This document shows, in pieces, positions 1-8,959 of a DNA stretch of 64,000 bases. The stretch comes from SG8-38 sp041576815 (lineage in GTDB: Bacteria > Myxococcota_A > Polyangia > Polyangiales > Houyiibacteriaceae): NCBI GenBank assembly GCA_041576815.1, contig JBFGKE010000013.1, positions 18,534 through 82,533 on the forward strand. The letters are read 5' to 3'. Below the pieces are notes generated by a model. It had not been told where the DNA came from. It worked only from the letters and a program-made list of their open reading frames with translations, and made no database searches. The position numbers were made by a program, and so were the translations under genes. Numbering within the stretch: the stretch's first letter is position 1; every line of letters begins with the position of its first letter.

Positions 1-185
1 GGCGCGGCACCGGCATCGTGACGGTCAACCGGGGCTCCAAGCGAATCGGCACCCTCGGGAGCGGGGTAGCCGCACGCCTCAGTGCTGGGACGTACGAAGT
101 GGTCGTGCGTCTCGGCGGCCAAGAGCGCCGCTACAGCGTCGACCTGCGTGCGGGACAGCACCGCGTCGTGCGGGCACAATTCTGA
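1..185 (+). CDS. C-terminal fragment of an unidentified protein
   Basis: The window opens inside a reading frame that starts at base 3 and stops with TGA at 183-185, giving 60 visible residues ending VVRAQF. The segment alternates short hydrophobic and polar runs (for example GTYEVVVRLGG), which looks like a small all-beta C-terminal domain of the kind found in PEGA-like repeats. That resemblance is only an impression. The next gene, plsB, starts 87 bases later on the same strand. The main part of the protein lies outside the window, so no function can be assigned. Confidence 0.55.
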   Translation, partial: RGTGIVTVNRGSKRIGTLGSGVAARLSAGTYEVVVRLGGQERRYSVDLRAGQHRVVRAQF

Positions 186-272
186 GGACGAGGCCGCCCA
201 GAACCTCCCGAAATCACCGCAGAAGTGCGGATACTCGACCCGATCTAGCACGCTGCTAGTGTCTTGTGAGGG

Positions 273-2858
273 ATGACGAACCTGCCGGAGCTCGCGCGGC
301 GTTCACCCACGCCCGCGCCCTACTCGCCCAATGCGATCCTTCGATGGCTCTACCGGCGCTTTTTCGCCCACATCCGCGTCGACGAGAAATGGAGCCGCAG
401 CGTGCGGGACGCGGCGAGCAAAGGCGTGGTGGTCTACGTCATGCGATCGCTGTCGTTCCTCGACTTCCTGTGTCTCGACTTCCTTCTCAAGAAGTTCGGG
501 CTCCCGCTCGTGCGCTTCGTCAACGATCTCGGACTCTGGATCCTAGAGCCGTTTGGAAAGGGCGAGCGACGCCTGAGCCTCCGCCGCCAAATCCCCGAAG
601 CCCAAGCTCTCGAGCAAACCGTCGGGGACGGCTACAGCGCGCTGTTGTTCTTGAGACGGCCGCCGAGGTTCGGGAGCCAAGCGCGGCGCGGCCGCGAGCT
701 CGAGGTCGATCTGATCGAGACCCTGGTTCACAAGCAGCGCACCTCGGCGCGACCGATCCTGCTGGTTCCGCAAACGTTCGTTTGGAGCAAGCAGGCCGGC
801 ACGGCGAGCCCGAGCCTCCTCGACCTGCTGTTTGGCCCCGTGCAGTGGCCCGGGCGCGTGCGCGTGTTTTGCCAGTTCTTGTTGAACTATCGCGACGCCA
901 AGCTTCGTTCGGGAGAGCCTTTCGATCTGAAAGCTTTCCTCGACAAGAACCCCGAGCTCACCGACACGCAGGCGGCTGACAAGGTCCGGTACGCACTCCT
1001 TCGCCGAATGCAACGAGACCGCGCGGTGATCCTCGGGCCGATGAAAAAGACCACGGCACGAATCCAAGACGAGCTGTTGAGGAGCCCCCGCGTACGGTCG
1101 CACATCCAGCAGTATGCCGAGGAGAAAGGCATCTCCTACGACAAAGCGGAGCGGGTGGCGCACAAGCAGCTTCGGCGCCTCTGCGCCAAGCAGAATCTCT
1201 TCGTGGTCGACCTCCTGCACCGGTTCTTCACGTGGGTCTGGTCGAAAATGTACGACGGGGTCGTGCTCGACAAAGAGGGGGTCGAGCGCGTGCGGGAAGC
1301 CGCGCGCGACGCCTCGCTCGTTCTCCTGCCGAGCCACAAGAGCCACATCGACTACCTCGTGCTGAGCGACCAGCTCTACGGCAATGCGCTGATGCCCCCC
1401 CTGATCGCCGCCGGCGAAAACCTGAGTTTTTGGCCGCTCGGGATGCTTCTTCGGCGCGGGGGTGCGTTCTTCATCCGCCGGAGCTTCCACGGCGACTCGC
1501 TCTACCCCGCACTCGTCGAGGCCTACGTTCGAAAGCTGCTCGCCGAGGGCTTCACGATCGAGTTCTTCCTCGAGGGCGGCCGCTCGCGCACGGGCAAGGC
1601 GTTGCCTCCCAAATACGGGCTTCTCTCGATGGTGTTCGAGTCTGCCTCGAAGCTCCATGGGACCAAGGTCAAGCTCGTTCCGATCTCGATTGGCTACGAG
1701 CGCATCATCGAAGAACGGTCGTTCGTGCACGAGCTCTCGGGTGGCGACAAGCAATCCGAAAACGTGGGGGACCTACTCAAGAGCTCCAGCGTGTTGAGGT
1801 CGAAATGGGGTCGGCTCTACGTGCAGTTCGGGGAGATCATCGATTTCGACGAGCACCTTCGACAGAGCACGGCGCGACTCGTGTCGGGCTCTGAGAGCAC
1901 CAACGCCACCACCGAGGAGCGGCACCGCGTCGCAGTCCGTGCGCTCGCCCACAAGGTGATGTATTCGATCAACGAAGTCACGGTGGTGACTCCGGCGGCT
2001 CTGGTTGCGACGGCGCTCCTGAGTCATCGCAAGCGAGGCATGACCCGCAACTCGCTCTTGACCGCGTGTCAGGACTTGCTTTCCACCCTCGACGCGATGC
2101 GGGCGCGGATCGCACATCAGCTCCGCGTCGGGGATGGTCGCATCCGCGAGGACACCATCGAAGAGGCGCTTCGCTTGTTCATGGATGCGCGCTTGATCGT
2201 GGCCCACGACACCGGACCGGAGCCGATTTACACGATCGACTCCGAGCGCCGCATCGCACTCGAATATTATCAGAACACGATCATCCACTTCTTCGTCCCG
2301 CGTGCCTTGATCGCGGCTGCGATTTTGGTGGATACGGAGCAGTGGGTAGCCATCGCGCGCTTGAACGACCGCGTGCAGCAACTTTCGCGCGTGTTCAAAC
2401 ACGAGTTCACGTATCGGACGGACGCGACGTTTGATTTGATTTTCCAAGACACGCTCGGCGAGATGGCACGAGACGGCGAGATCGAGGTTCGGGACGGCTA
2501 TGCGCAGGCGAGCGAGGGCGTGCTCCGGCATCGGCTCGAGCGATACGCCGTGATGCTCCAAACGTTCTTCGAGAGCTATCTGCTCGCTCTGCGCGGCGCG
2601 GAAATCGTCCTCGACGGTCCCATTCCGAAGAAGGATTGGTACAAGCGGACCTTGGCCCTCGGTCAACAGATGTATTTGGCGGGTGAGATCGAGCGCCGGG
2701 AATCGCTCTCCAAGCTCAAGCTCGAAACCGCGCTGAAGGCGCTCGAAGACTACCGCCTCGTGCGGCTCAACGGTGACACCCTAGAGCGAGGCGAGGGGGT
2801 CGAGGGGGTGAGCGACCTACACGCGCTAGAGCCGAAGCTCACCGGCTTCCTTCGCTGA
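273..2858 (+). CDS. plsB: Glycerol-3-phosphate 1-O-acyltransferase, PlsB type
   Basis: This enzyme transfers an acyl chain to sn-1 of glycerol-3-phosphate, the first step of membrane phospholipid synthesis, and acts at the inner face of the cytoplasmic membrane. The 861-residue product is close to E. coli PlsB (about 807). The acyltransferase block I HKSHID is at residues 355-360 (catalytic His355, Asp360). Later blocks include FFLEGGRSRTGK and VPISIGYERIIEE, both typical of PlsB and mitochondrial GPAT rather than of PlsC. The long N- and C-terminal helical regions also fit PlsB. The ATG at 273 gives the full N-terminus. The 3' end overlaps the convergent DUF2400 gene by 33 bases. Confidence 0.9.
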   Translation: MTNLPELARRSPTPAPYSPNAILRWLYRRFFAHIRVDEKWSRSVRDAASKGVVVYVMRSLSFLDFLCLDFLLKKFGLPLVRFVNDLGLWILEPFGKGERRLSLRRQIPEAQALEQTVGDGYSALLFLRRPPRFGSQARRGRELEVDLIETLVHKQRTSARPILLVPQTFVWSKQAGTASPSLLDLLFGPVQWPGRVRVFCQFLLNYRDAKLRSGEPFDLKAFLDKNPELTDTQAADKVRYALLRRMQRDRAVILGPMKKTTARIQDELLRSPRVRSHIQQYAEEKGISYDKAERVAHKQLRRLCAKQNLFVVDLLHRFFTWVWSKMYDGVVLDKEGVERVREAARDASLVLLPSHKSHIDYLVLSDQLYGNALMPPLIAAGENLSFWPLGMLLRRGGAFFIRRSFHGDSLYPALVEAYVRKLLAEGFTIEFFLEGGRSRTGKALPPKYGLLSMVFESASKLHGTKVKLVPISIGYERIIEERSFVHELSGGDKQSENVGDLLKSSSVLRSKWGRLYVQFGEIIDFDEHLRQSTARLVSGSESTNATTEERHRVAVRALAHKVMYSINEVTVVTPAALVATALLSHRKRGMTRNSLLTACQDLLSTLDAMRARIAHQLRVGDGRIREDTIEEALRLFMDARLIVAHDTGPEPIYTIDSERRIALEYYQNTIIHFFVPRALIAAAILVDTEQWVAIARLNDRVQQLSRVFKHEFTYRTDATFDLIFQDTLGEMARDGEIEVRDGYAQASEGVLRHRLERYAVMLQTFFESYLLALRGAEIVLDGPIPKKDWYKRTLALGQQMYLAGEIERRESLSKLKLETALKALEDYRLVRLNGDTLERGEGVEGVSDLHALEPKLTGFLR

Positions 2859-3698
2859 GGCTGCGGCGCCATCGCTCCAAACCCGGCAGACGTCTTGGAG
2901 CACGCATCGCTCACACTTTTCGAGTTGCGGGCGGCTCGGACAGTCCCGAGATACGCCGAGATGGCAAAGGGCGAAGTCGTACTTGACCGGATCGGTCGGA
3001 TCGAAAGTCCGAAGCACCGCCGTGATCTCTTCGGCGGTGGCCCACGAGGCCGTCCTACGATCGGTGAGGCCCAGGTTTCGGCTGATGCGGTGAATGTGAG
3101 TGTCTACGGGTATGACCAGCGCGGACGCGGGGATTGGCCAGAGACCGAGGTCGACCCCGTCGGCAGGGCGGACCATCCATCGCGCATACAGGACCAAGCG
3201 CTTGCAGGCGCTGCCAGCCCTCGGATCGCTCATCAGATGGCGCGCGTTTCGACTCGTGGCGTCACCCCGAAGGGCATCGGCGAACCGCGCCAGCGCCTCG
3301 CGAAAGCTCGCGTCGCTCGATCGATAAAAGCACGCGAACGCGCGGCCGAGCGTTTCGTGCTCGCGGAGAAGCCCGCCGGCGCGAAAGAGCATCGATGCGA
3401 GGTGCTCGCCCCGGTAGATGCGGTGGACGAATCCCCGGAGACGCTTGTTCAGAGCCGCGGAATCGTCGCGGATCACGGCGTCCGCGGGCGAATCTCCGAG
3501 CGCGCCAAGCACGCGCTCGATGCTCTTTTTCGCAGCCACGGCGTTGCCGAACGCGAGGCTCGCAGCCACCAGCCCGGCAACCTCCTGATCGCGGGCCTCG
3601 CGATATCGGTGAACGAAATCGACCGGATCTCTTCTGCGGCTCGATTGGGCATCCGAGCATGCCAGCAGGGCATCGAGACGTTCGCGCGTGGCGTCCAC
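2826..3698 (-). CDS. TIGR02757/DUF2400 family protein with HhH-GPD-like iron-sulfur motif
   Basis: This is a conserved family of unknown function, related by sequence to helix-hairpin-helix DNA glycosylases. The protein has the family hallmarks: AGLVAASLAFGNA near the N-terminus, VIPVDTHIHRISRNLGL in the middle, and a C-terminal cysteine cluster with spacing C-x8-C-x2-C-x5-C, like the [4Fe-4S] loop of endonuclease III. A role in DNA metabolism is therefore only an inference. The frame is open to 3830. The GTG at 3698 starts the conserved part and avoids overlap with the divergent gene at 3737. An ATG at 3755 would add 19 residues and overlap it head to head. The start is uncertain because neither site has a clear Shine-Dalgarno sequence. 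Confidence 0.75.
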   Translation of the reverse strand: MDATRERLDALLACSDAQSSRRRDPVDFVHRYREARDQEVAGLVAASLAFGNAVAAKKSIERVLGALGDSPADAVIRDDSAALNKRLRGFVHRIYRGEHLASMLFRAGGLLREHETLGRAFACFYRSSDASFREALARFADALRGDATSRNARHLMSDPRAGSACKRLVLYARWMVRPADGVDLGLWPIPASALVIPVDTHIHRISRNLGLTDRRTASWATAEEITAVLRTFDPTDPVKYDFALCHLGVSRDCPSRPQLEKCERCVLQDVCRVWSDGAAASAKEAGELRL

Positions 3699-3736
3699 TT
3701 CAGGGGGCTTCTTGCTATATTGCCGAGCCAGCCGCA

Positions 3737-4267
3737 ATGATCGGGAGCCGGACATGTCGGGCGATTGCCCTTGCCCTCGTGCTTGCAAGCTGCGCGAGCG
3801 CAAAGAGCTCGCGAGAGGGCACCACGCCACGGGCCGTGGATGGGCAGCGACTCGATCTCGGTCTTCGACTGTCGGACGGCCGATGGCTCGAGCTGGCCGA
3901 CCTCAGAGGAAAGCCGGTGCTGCTATTCGTGTTTGCGACCTTCGACGCGGTCAGCCAGGCGGCGCTGAAGTCGCTCCGACCGTTCGTGCCCCAACATCCC
4001 GAGGTTCTGGTCATCGGCATCGCGGCTCAGCCGCGCGCCACCCAGCTGGTCGAAGCGTGGGACTACGCGCTCGATCCACCGTTCGTCGTCGGGGCCGACC
4101 CGTACGGCCGGGTGGAAAACGGCCAAACCATGCTCGGCAAGATCGAAACGGTGCCTACCTACATCTTATACGACGCGAGAGGCTACGAGGTCGACCGCAC
4201 CACCGGGCTCGTCACCGAAGGAGACCTCGCCAAGCTCGTCGCGCCCGTCTCGAAAGCGTCTCCCTAG
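3737..4267 (+). CDS. Redoxin-like lipoprotein lacking the CxxC active site
   Basis: The 176-residue product begins with a basic/hydrophobic signal sequence and a lipobox LASC, with lipidated Cys19 predicted. A thioredoxin-fold domain of the TlpA/AhpC type follows: LRGKPVLLFVFATFDAVS, then IETVPTYILYD with the cis-proline and a closing beta-strand region. At the place where catalytic members have WCxxC, this protein has F-D70-A-V-S73, so both redox cysteines are gone. It is probably a membrane-anchored, non-catalytic member. It is divergent from the DUF2400 gene and overlaps the convergent ptsI stop by 4 bases. What it binds cannot be told from the sequence. Confidence 0.7.
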   Translation: MIGSRTCRAIALALVLASCASAKSSREGTTPRAVDGQRLDLGLRLSDGRWLELADLRGKPVLLFVFATFDAVSQAALKSLRPFVPQHPEVLVIGIAAQPRATQLVEAWDYALDPPFVVGADPYGRVENGQTMLGKIETVPTYILYDARGYEVDRTTGLVTEGDLAKLVAPVSKASP

Positions 4268-5949
4268 GCGATCCCCTGCCCCCGCCAGAGCGGGCCCAAG
4301 TCTACTTCGAGACGGTCCAACAGAAGCGCCCTCACCTCCTCGGCCGAGCCGCATCGAAGCGCGTGCTCGGCCGCCTCCGCCGCGGCGCCAGTGTCGAGGT
4401 TTCGAACGACCGCCCGGGCGAGCGGAAGGATGCCGACGGGAACGGAGATTTGCCGATAGCCAAGCCCCACGGCCAACGCGAGGGAAATCGGATCGGCGGC
4501 CATGTCGCCGCACATCGAACAAGGGATGCCGGCGTCGCGTGCGGCGAGGACCGGCCGCTCCAGAAGCGCCAACACCGAGGGGTCGAGTGGGCTTGCCGCC
4601 GAGCGCGGGTCGCGGCGATCGTACGCCAACGTGTAGTGCGCGAGGTCGTTGGTCCCCACCGCGAAGAAGTCGGCATGCTTGGCGAAGCGATCGGCGAGCA
4701 GCGCTGCGGACGGCACCTCGACCATCATCCCTACCGGGAAGGTCGCGGCGCCCTCGCCACCGAGCTCTTGCCGACACTCGTCGACGAGCTGCCGTCGGAC
4801 CTCGAGCTCTTCGACGGTCGTGATCATCGGAAACATGAGAGCGACCGACCCCTCGTGACTCGCGCGAAGGACAGCTCGGACCTGAGGCCGAAGCCACTCG
4901 TACGCCGGGTCGCGCATGCCGAGACGTTTGTCCCCCCGCCAGTCGAACGTGCGAAAGACGACGGGCCTCGGGGCCATCGCCGTCAGCACGCGGCGATAGA
5001 GCGCGACCTGCTCTTCTTCTGACGGCGGCTCCGTGCGATCGAGGCACATGAACTCGGTTCGGTAGAGCCCAATGCCTTCGGCGCCGTTTGCGAGGGCCGC
5101 TTCGATTTCGCTCGGCAGCTCGACGTTCGCCGTGATGGAAATCGGCTCGCCGTCGCGCGTGATCGCACTGCTCGACCGCTCCGAGTCCAGAAACGCGATG
5201 AAGCGTGCGCGGCGTTTCTCGGCTTCGCGGCGTTCCTTCGACGAGGCGCCCAAAGTGACCTCGCCGGAGAAGCCATCGACAATCACGATTTCGCCGCCTT
5301 CTACCTCGTGCGGCAAGGACCCCACCCCGACCACGGCGGGAACGCCGAACGTGCGAGCGAGGATGGCGGTATGGCTGCTTCGGGCTCCTGCTTCCGTGAC
5401 CAACCCAATCGTTGGCGGTGCAAGCATGCGGACGGCGTCCGCAGGCGTCAGGTCGTGTGCCATCAGCACGACAGGCTCTCCGTCGGGCGCTTCGGTCCGC
5501 TCCTCGCCCCGGAGGTGTCTCATCAAGTGCTGCCGGACGTGCTCGATGTCTTCTGCGCGCTCCTGAAAGTAGGGTGACGGGTTTTCCAGCAGCGGCTTTT
5601 TCAAGCGCTCGGCAACCTGCGCAAGCGCCCACTCCGCATTGACTCGTTCGTCCCGAATCACGTCTTCGATCGCGCCGATCAGGAGCGCGTCCGCATGCAT
5701 CAGGAGGTGGACGTCGAGAACCGGCGCGAAGCTCGACCCGTGCTCCGCCGCGAGCTGCTCTTTGGCAGCCTCGATCTCGGCGCGTGATTCGGCGACCGCT
5801 TGCTCGAAGCGCGCGAGCTCGCGAGGGACGTCACCGGCTTCGATGGGCTTGAACGAAAGCGGACGGCATCCGCGATCGAGGACGTGGACTGGACCCACGG
5901 CGACGCCGATCGACGCTGCAATGCCTCGCAGCTGCGACCGCTCCCTCAT
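4264..5949 (-). CDS. ptsI: Phosphoenolpyruvate-protein phosphotransferase (PTS enzyme I)
   Basis: Enzyme I takes phosphate from phosphoenolpyruvate and passes it to the histidine of HPr in the cytoplasm. The 561-residue product has the N-terminal HPr-binding region, the phosphorylated His193 in GARSSHTAILARTFGVPAV, and a PEP-binding TIM barrel with LYRTEFMCLDR and GTNDLAHYTLAYDR. The ATG at 5949 overlaps the HPr stop as ATGA and begins the family N-terminus (MRERSQLRGIAASIGVAVGP), whereas the frame itself runs on into the HPr gene. There is no GAF domain, so it is not the PtsP form. No sugar-specific EIIB/EIIC gene is nearby, so a regulatory PTS is likely. Confidence 0.93.
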   Translation of the reverse strand: MRERSQLRGIAASIGVAVGPVHVLDRGCRPLSFKPIEAGDVPRELARFEQAVAESRAEIEAAKEQLAAEHGSSFAPVLDVHLLMHADALLIGAIEDVIRDERVNAEWALAQVAERLKKPLLENPSPYFQERAEDIEHVRQHLMRHLRGEERTEAPDGEPVVLMAHDLTPADAVRMLAPPTIGLVTEAGARSSHTAILARTFGVPAVVGVGSLPHEVEGGEIVIVDGFSGEVTLGASSKERREAEKRRARFIAFLDSERSSSAITRDGEPISITANVELPSEIEAALANGAEGIGLYRTEFMCLDRTEPPSEEEQVALYRRVLTAMAPRPVVFRTFDWRGDKRLGMRDPAYEWLRPQVRAVLRASHEGSVALMFPMITTVEELEVRRQLVDECRQELGGEGAATFPVGMMVEVPSAALLADRFAKHADFFAVGTNDLAHYTLAYDRRDPRSAASPLDPSVLALLERPVLAARDAGIPCSMCGDMAADPISLALAVGLGYRQISVPVGILPLARAVVRNLDTGAAAEAAEHALRCGSAEEVRALLLDRLEVDLGPLWRGQGIA

Positions 5950-6224
5950 GATTCCTCTCCGAAGCCGCTTTCGACCATGTCGCAGAGAGCGGAAAGAGCG
6001 GCGTCCGCGTCCGTGCCCGCGGCGCGGAACTCGAGGGTCGCTCCCTGCTGACCGCAGAGCAACAGCACCCCCATGATGCTTTTCGCGTCGGCGACCTGTC
6101 CGTCCTTGACCACCTCGATGTAGGAAGCGAATCGGTTCGCGAGGTCGACGAGCTTGGCGGCGGCCCGAGCGTGCAGGCCGAGCTGATTGGGAACCTGCAC
6201 GCGGACGGTCAGCAGCTCGCTCAC
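5946..6224 (-). CDS. ptsH: Phosphocarrier protein HPr
   Basis: This small protein relays phosphate from enzyme I to EIIA proteins. The 92-residue product has the His18 site in NQLGLHARAAAKLV and the regulatory serine site (Ser49) in AKSIMGVLLL, the target of HPr kinase, whose gene lies two genes upstream. The start is a GTG at 6224, overlapping the rapZ stop as GTGA. The frame is open further upstream, but that sequence codes for RapZ in another frame. The presence of both His and Ser sites fits the hprK gene in the same operon. Confidence 0.92.
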   Translation of the reverse strand: MSELLTVRVQVPNQLGLHARAAAKLVDLANRFASYIEVVKDGQVADAKSIMGVLLLCGQQGATLEFRAAGTDADAALSALCDMVESGFGEES

Positions 6225-7090
6225 CGGACGACCCGCTCCGCGTCGCGGTGCGATATGACGACCTCGTGGCCGTCGCCGAGCTGACGACCGAGCTCCTCTG
6301 CCAGCGCCACGGATCGATGCCGCCCACCCGTGCAACCGAGCGCGATGGTCAGGTACGCTTTGCCCTCTCGGGCGTTCTGAGGGAGCAGGTAGTCGAGCAA
6401 GGGCCTCAGGCGAGCCAAGAGCTCGCGCGTCTCTTCCGCCTCGAGCACGTACGCGGACACCTCCGGATCCAACCCCGTCTTGGGTCGAAGCTCGGGCACG
6501 AAGTGTGGGTTCGGCAAGAACCGCAGGTCGAATACGAGATCGGCGTGCGCGGGGACACCGTACTTGAAGCCGAAGGAAACCAAGCGCACCACCATCGACG
6601 GCCTCTGTGGATCTCGACCGAGGTAGTCGATCAAATGGCGGCGGAGGTCGTGGACGGTGAAGTCCGTCGTGTCGATCACGATGTCAGCCCGCGCGCGAAG
6701 GCCGGACAGCCGCTCTCGCTCCCCCGCGATTGCGCTTTGGAGGTCCCCGGTCGGCGCCAGCGCGTGGGGTCGCCGCGTCTCGCTGAATCGGCGAACGAGC
6801 ACATCGTTGGCACAATCGAGGAATACGACGCGAACCTCGTGCCCGGACGCTTCGAGCGCCGAGATCGTCCCCTCGGCGCCACTCAGGAACGCACCAGTCC
6901 GAACGTCGATGCCGAGCCCGACGCGCCGAAGCTTCCCCTCCTCGGAAGCAAGCGAAAGCAATTCCGGGGCAAGCGCAGGCGGGAGGTTGTCGACGCAAAA
7001 AAAGCCGGCGTCTTCGAGAACGCGGAGCGCGCTGCTTCGACCCGCACCCGACAGCCCCGTCACCACGACGACGTCAGGCGGAGACCTCAT
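6221..7090 (-). CDS. rapZ: RapZ/YvcJ nucleotide-binding protein
   Basis: RapZ-family proteins bind nucleotides and, in enterobacteria, present small RNAs to RNase E to control glucosamine-6-phosphate synthase. In other bacteria the role is less clear. The 289-residue protein has the family landmarks: N-terminal P-loop GLSGAGRSS, FFCVDNLPPAL, the central VRFLPNP-type segment (here LRFLPNPHF) and the C-terminal IALGCTGGRHRSV. The usual P-loop lysine is arginine (CGA codon). Its start overlaps the hprK stop as ATGA and its stop overlaps HPr, so the three genes are probably translationally coupled. Confidence 0.92.
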   Translation of the reverse strand: MRSPPDVVVVTGLSGAGRSSALRVLEDAGFFCVDNLPPALAPELLSLASEEGKLRRVGLGIDVRTGAFLSGAEGTISALEASGHEVRVVFLDCANDVLVRRFSETRRPHALAPTGDLQSAIAGERERLSGLRARADIVIDTTDFTVHDLRRHLIDYLGRDPQRPSMVVRLVSFGFKYGVPAHADLVFDLRFLPNPHFVPELRPKTGLDPEVSAYVLEAEETRELLARLRPLLDYLLPQNAREGKAYLTIALGCTGGRHRSVALAEELGRQLGDGHEVVISHRDAERVVR

Positions 7091-8046
7091 TCTCCTGGCC
7101 CCGATCTAGGATCCTCGGCATCGCCCATCAGCTGATCGATGAACTTCTGCGCACCGTGGTGACCTGCCGCTTTGAGGATGTGGTTGCGCGCCGCGACTTC
7201 GAGGATGACGGCCATGTTCCTGCCTGGCCGCACGGGGATTCGCAAGAGCGGGAGCGAAACCCCCAGCACCTCGACCGTCGCTTCGTCGATACCGAGGCGG
7301 TCGTACGGCTCGTCGTCGCTCCACGGGCACAGCTCCACCACGAGCTGGACCGTCTTTTCGGCGCGTACCGCGTTGGCACCGAATAGGTCTCGGACGTTGA
7401 TGATGCCGATGCCGCGAACTTCGAGGTGATTTCTCAAGAGCGCCGGCGCACGACCGAGGATTTGCTCCGAGGGGAGCAGCGAGAGGATCACTTGATCGTC
7501 AGCAACGAATCGGTGCCCGCGCTCGACCAAAAACAAGGCGCATTCGCTCTTGCCGATGCCGCTCGGCCCGAGAAGCAGAGTTCCGATACCGTGGACGTCC
7601 ATCAGGACGCCGTGCCGTGTCTCCGAAGGCGCGAGGACACTGTCGAGCGCCAGGTGGATAGCCTGGATGGTCCGGCTCGAACGGGTCTCGGAGACCGCGA
7701 GCGGCGTCGCGGTCTCCCGGGCAGCCCGAATCAACGCTTCGGGCGGGTCGAACCCGCGCGTGACGACCACGAGTGACAGACCGAGCCCGAAAAGCACGTT
7801 CACGCGCTCTTGGCGCTCGTCGGGCGGGAGGCCCTCGAGAAACGTCACCTCGGTTTCTCCGAGAATCTGCACGCGCGAGGGGACCACCCCGTGGGTGTGC
7901 CCGGCGAGCGCGAGACCGGGCTTTTGCACCCGGGGGTGGTCGATGGTGCGCTCCTGCCCATCTTCCCCCGCGACCAAGCGAACGGTCGCGGCGAGCCGCG
8001 GCTCGGCGAGCAGATGCCCGACGGTGATACCGCGCTCGACCCGCAT
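7087..8046 (-). CDS. hprK: HPr kinase/phosphorylase
   Basis: The enzyme phosphorylates and dephosphorylates the regulatory serine of HPr according to metabolite levels. The C-terminal catalytic domain has the P-loop GPSGIGKSE and the family signature EVRGIGIINVRDLFG. The N-terminal domain begins ITVGHLLAEPRL, as is usual in the family. ATG 8046 starts four residues before the conserved ITVGHLL and follows a GGGGGG-rich stretch that could serve as ribosome binding site. A GTG at 8088 would add 14 residues not seen in the family as I know it. The product is 319 residues, normal for HprK. It lies between ptsN and rapZ. Confidence 0.9.
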   Translation of the reverse strand: MRVERGITVGHLLAEPRLAATVRLVAGEDGQERTIDHPRVQKPGLALAGHTHGVVPSRVQILGETEVTFLEGLPPDERQERVNVLFGLGLSLVVVTRGFDPPEALIRAARETATPLAVSETRSSRTIQAIHLALDSVLAPSETRHGVLMDVHGIGTLLLGPSGIGKSECALFLVERGHRFVADDQVILSLLPSEQILGRAPALLRNHLEVRGIGIINVRDLFGANAVRAEKTVQLVVELCPWSDDEPYDRLGIDEATVEVLGVSLPLLRIPVRPGRNMAVILEVAARNHILKAAGHHGAQKFIDQLMGDAEDPRSGPGE

Positions 8047-8127
8047 GCTCGCAAGGCCCCCCTTCGGCGAAGTGAATTGCCGGCTCACAGCACCATCATA
8101 CGCGACAGCCGAGCCACTGTCTGCCCG

Positions 8128-8574
8128 TCACGCCTGGGTCAGCACGCGATACGCCTCCGCATCGTCAGCGGCGCGAAGCAGCGCTTTGCGCCTTTCTTCG
8201 CTCCGAAGGAACCGCGACACCCCGGCGAGCGCCGCGAGATGCTTCTGCGGCATCGACCTCGGGCCGACGATGCCAACGAGGATCGTGGCGGGAAGTTGAT
8301 CGACCGCTTCGAAGTCGACGCCCCCGGGGCACACGGCGACCGCCGCTCGCAGCTCGTCGACGCCGTCGTAGCGTCCGTGCGGAATCGCGACGCCGCTCCC
8401 GATCCCCGTGCTTGCCAGTCGCTCGCGCTCGAGCAGCACCTCGTACACCGTTTCTTCGTTCGCAACCTGCTCGGGCATCGTCAGAAGCGAGGCGATGGTC
8501 CGAAGGGCGGCTTCCTTGTTGGCGAGCTCTAGACCGACGCGGACGCGCTTGGAATGAAGAAGGCTCGCCAGCAT
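8128..8574 (-). CDS. ptsN: PTS fructose-type EIIA (nitrogen PTS, PtsN)
   Basis: This is a regulatory phosphocarrier of the nitrogen-related PTS. It accepts phosphate on a histidine and controls other proteins rather than sugar uptake. The 148-residue product has the EIIA-fructose active site GVAIPHGRYDG with the phospho-histidine, and the N-terminus MLASLLHSKRV aligns with MKLxDLLSPERV of known PtsN. That is why the ATG at 8574 is preferred to the TTG at 8598. It sits between hpf and hprK, the typical context next to rpoN. Its likely donor is the HPr encoded downstream. Confidence 0.88.
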   Translation of the reverse strand: MLASLLHSKRVRVGLELANKEAALRTIASLLTMPEQVANEETVYEVLLERERLASTGIGSGVAIPHGRYDGVDELRAAVAVCPGGVDFEAVDQLPATILVGIVGPRSMPQKHLAALAGVSRFLRSEERRKALLRAADDAEAYRVLTQA

Positions 8575-8618
8575 GACGGCGAGGCGATACCCCACCAATC
8601 ACCCTCGCGCAATGCAGA

Positions 8619-8945
8619 TCAGTCTTCCGGGTGACGAAGCGACTCGCCGCTGTGGCGACGCCGGTCCGTCTCAGTCGCCTTCAAGTCGCGAACTTGCCGG
8701 TCGATCTTGTCGACGACTTGGTCGATCGTCGCGTACATGTCTTCCGACTGGCCGTGACCCGCGTACTGGTGGCCGTCGCCGGTGAGATTCAAGTCCACGC
8801 GATGGAGGTGACGTTCCGTCGAGAACGTGAATTCGGCGTGCAGCGGCGAGCGTAGGTACTTCTGAATCTTCTTTATTTTCTCCGATGCGTAGTTCTTGAT
8901 TCCGTCAGATGACTCCATGTTGCGAAATGTGTAACTGATGCGCAT
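8619..8945 (-). CDS. hpf: Ribosome hibernation-promoting factor
   Basis: This factor binds the decoding region of idle ribosomes in slow growth. The 108-residue protein matches the short Hpf/RaiA form: it begins MRISYTFRNMESSDGIKNY, followed by EKIKKIQKYL and MYATIDQVVDKIDRQVRDLK. There is no long C-terminal dimerisation domain, so it is a short form. The ATG at 8945 has a GGAGG five bases upstream and is clearly better than the GTG at 8960, which abuts the rpoN stop. Location directly after rpoN is the classic arrangement in proteobacteria. Confidence 0.9.
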   Translation of the reverse strand: MRISYTFRNMESSDGIKNYASEKIKKIQKYLRSPLHAEFTFSTERHLHRVDLNLTGDGHQYAGHGQSEDMYATIDQVVDKIDRQVRDLKATETDRRRHSGESLRHPED

Positions 8946-8959
8946 CGGACCTCCACCCA

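Noticed and set aside
543..1754. A 403-codon minus-strand open frame
   Set aside because: Antisense to plsB and without any recognisable motif.
7012..7045. RapZ P-loop lysine replaced by arginine (GLSGAGRSS)
   Set aside because: Arginine at this position is, as I recall, common in RapZ homologues of alphaproteobacteria, so it is not a sign of inactivity here.
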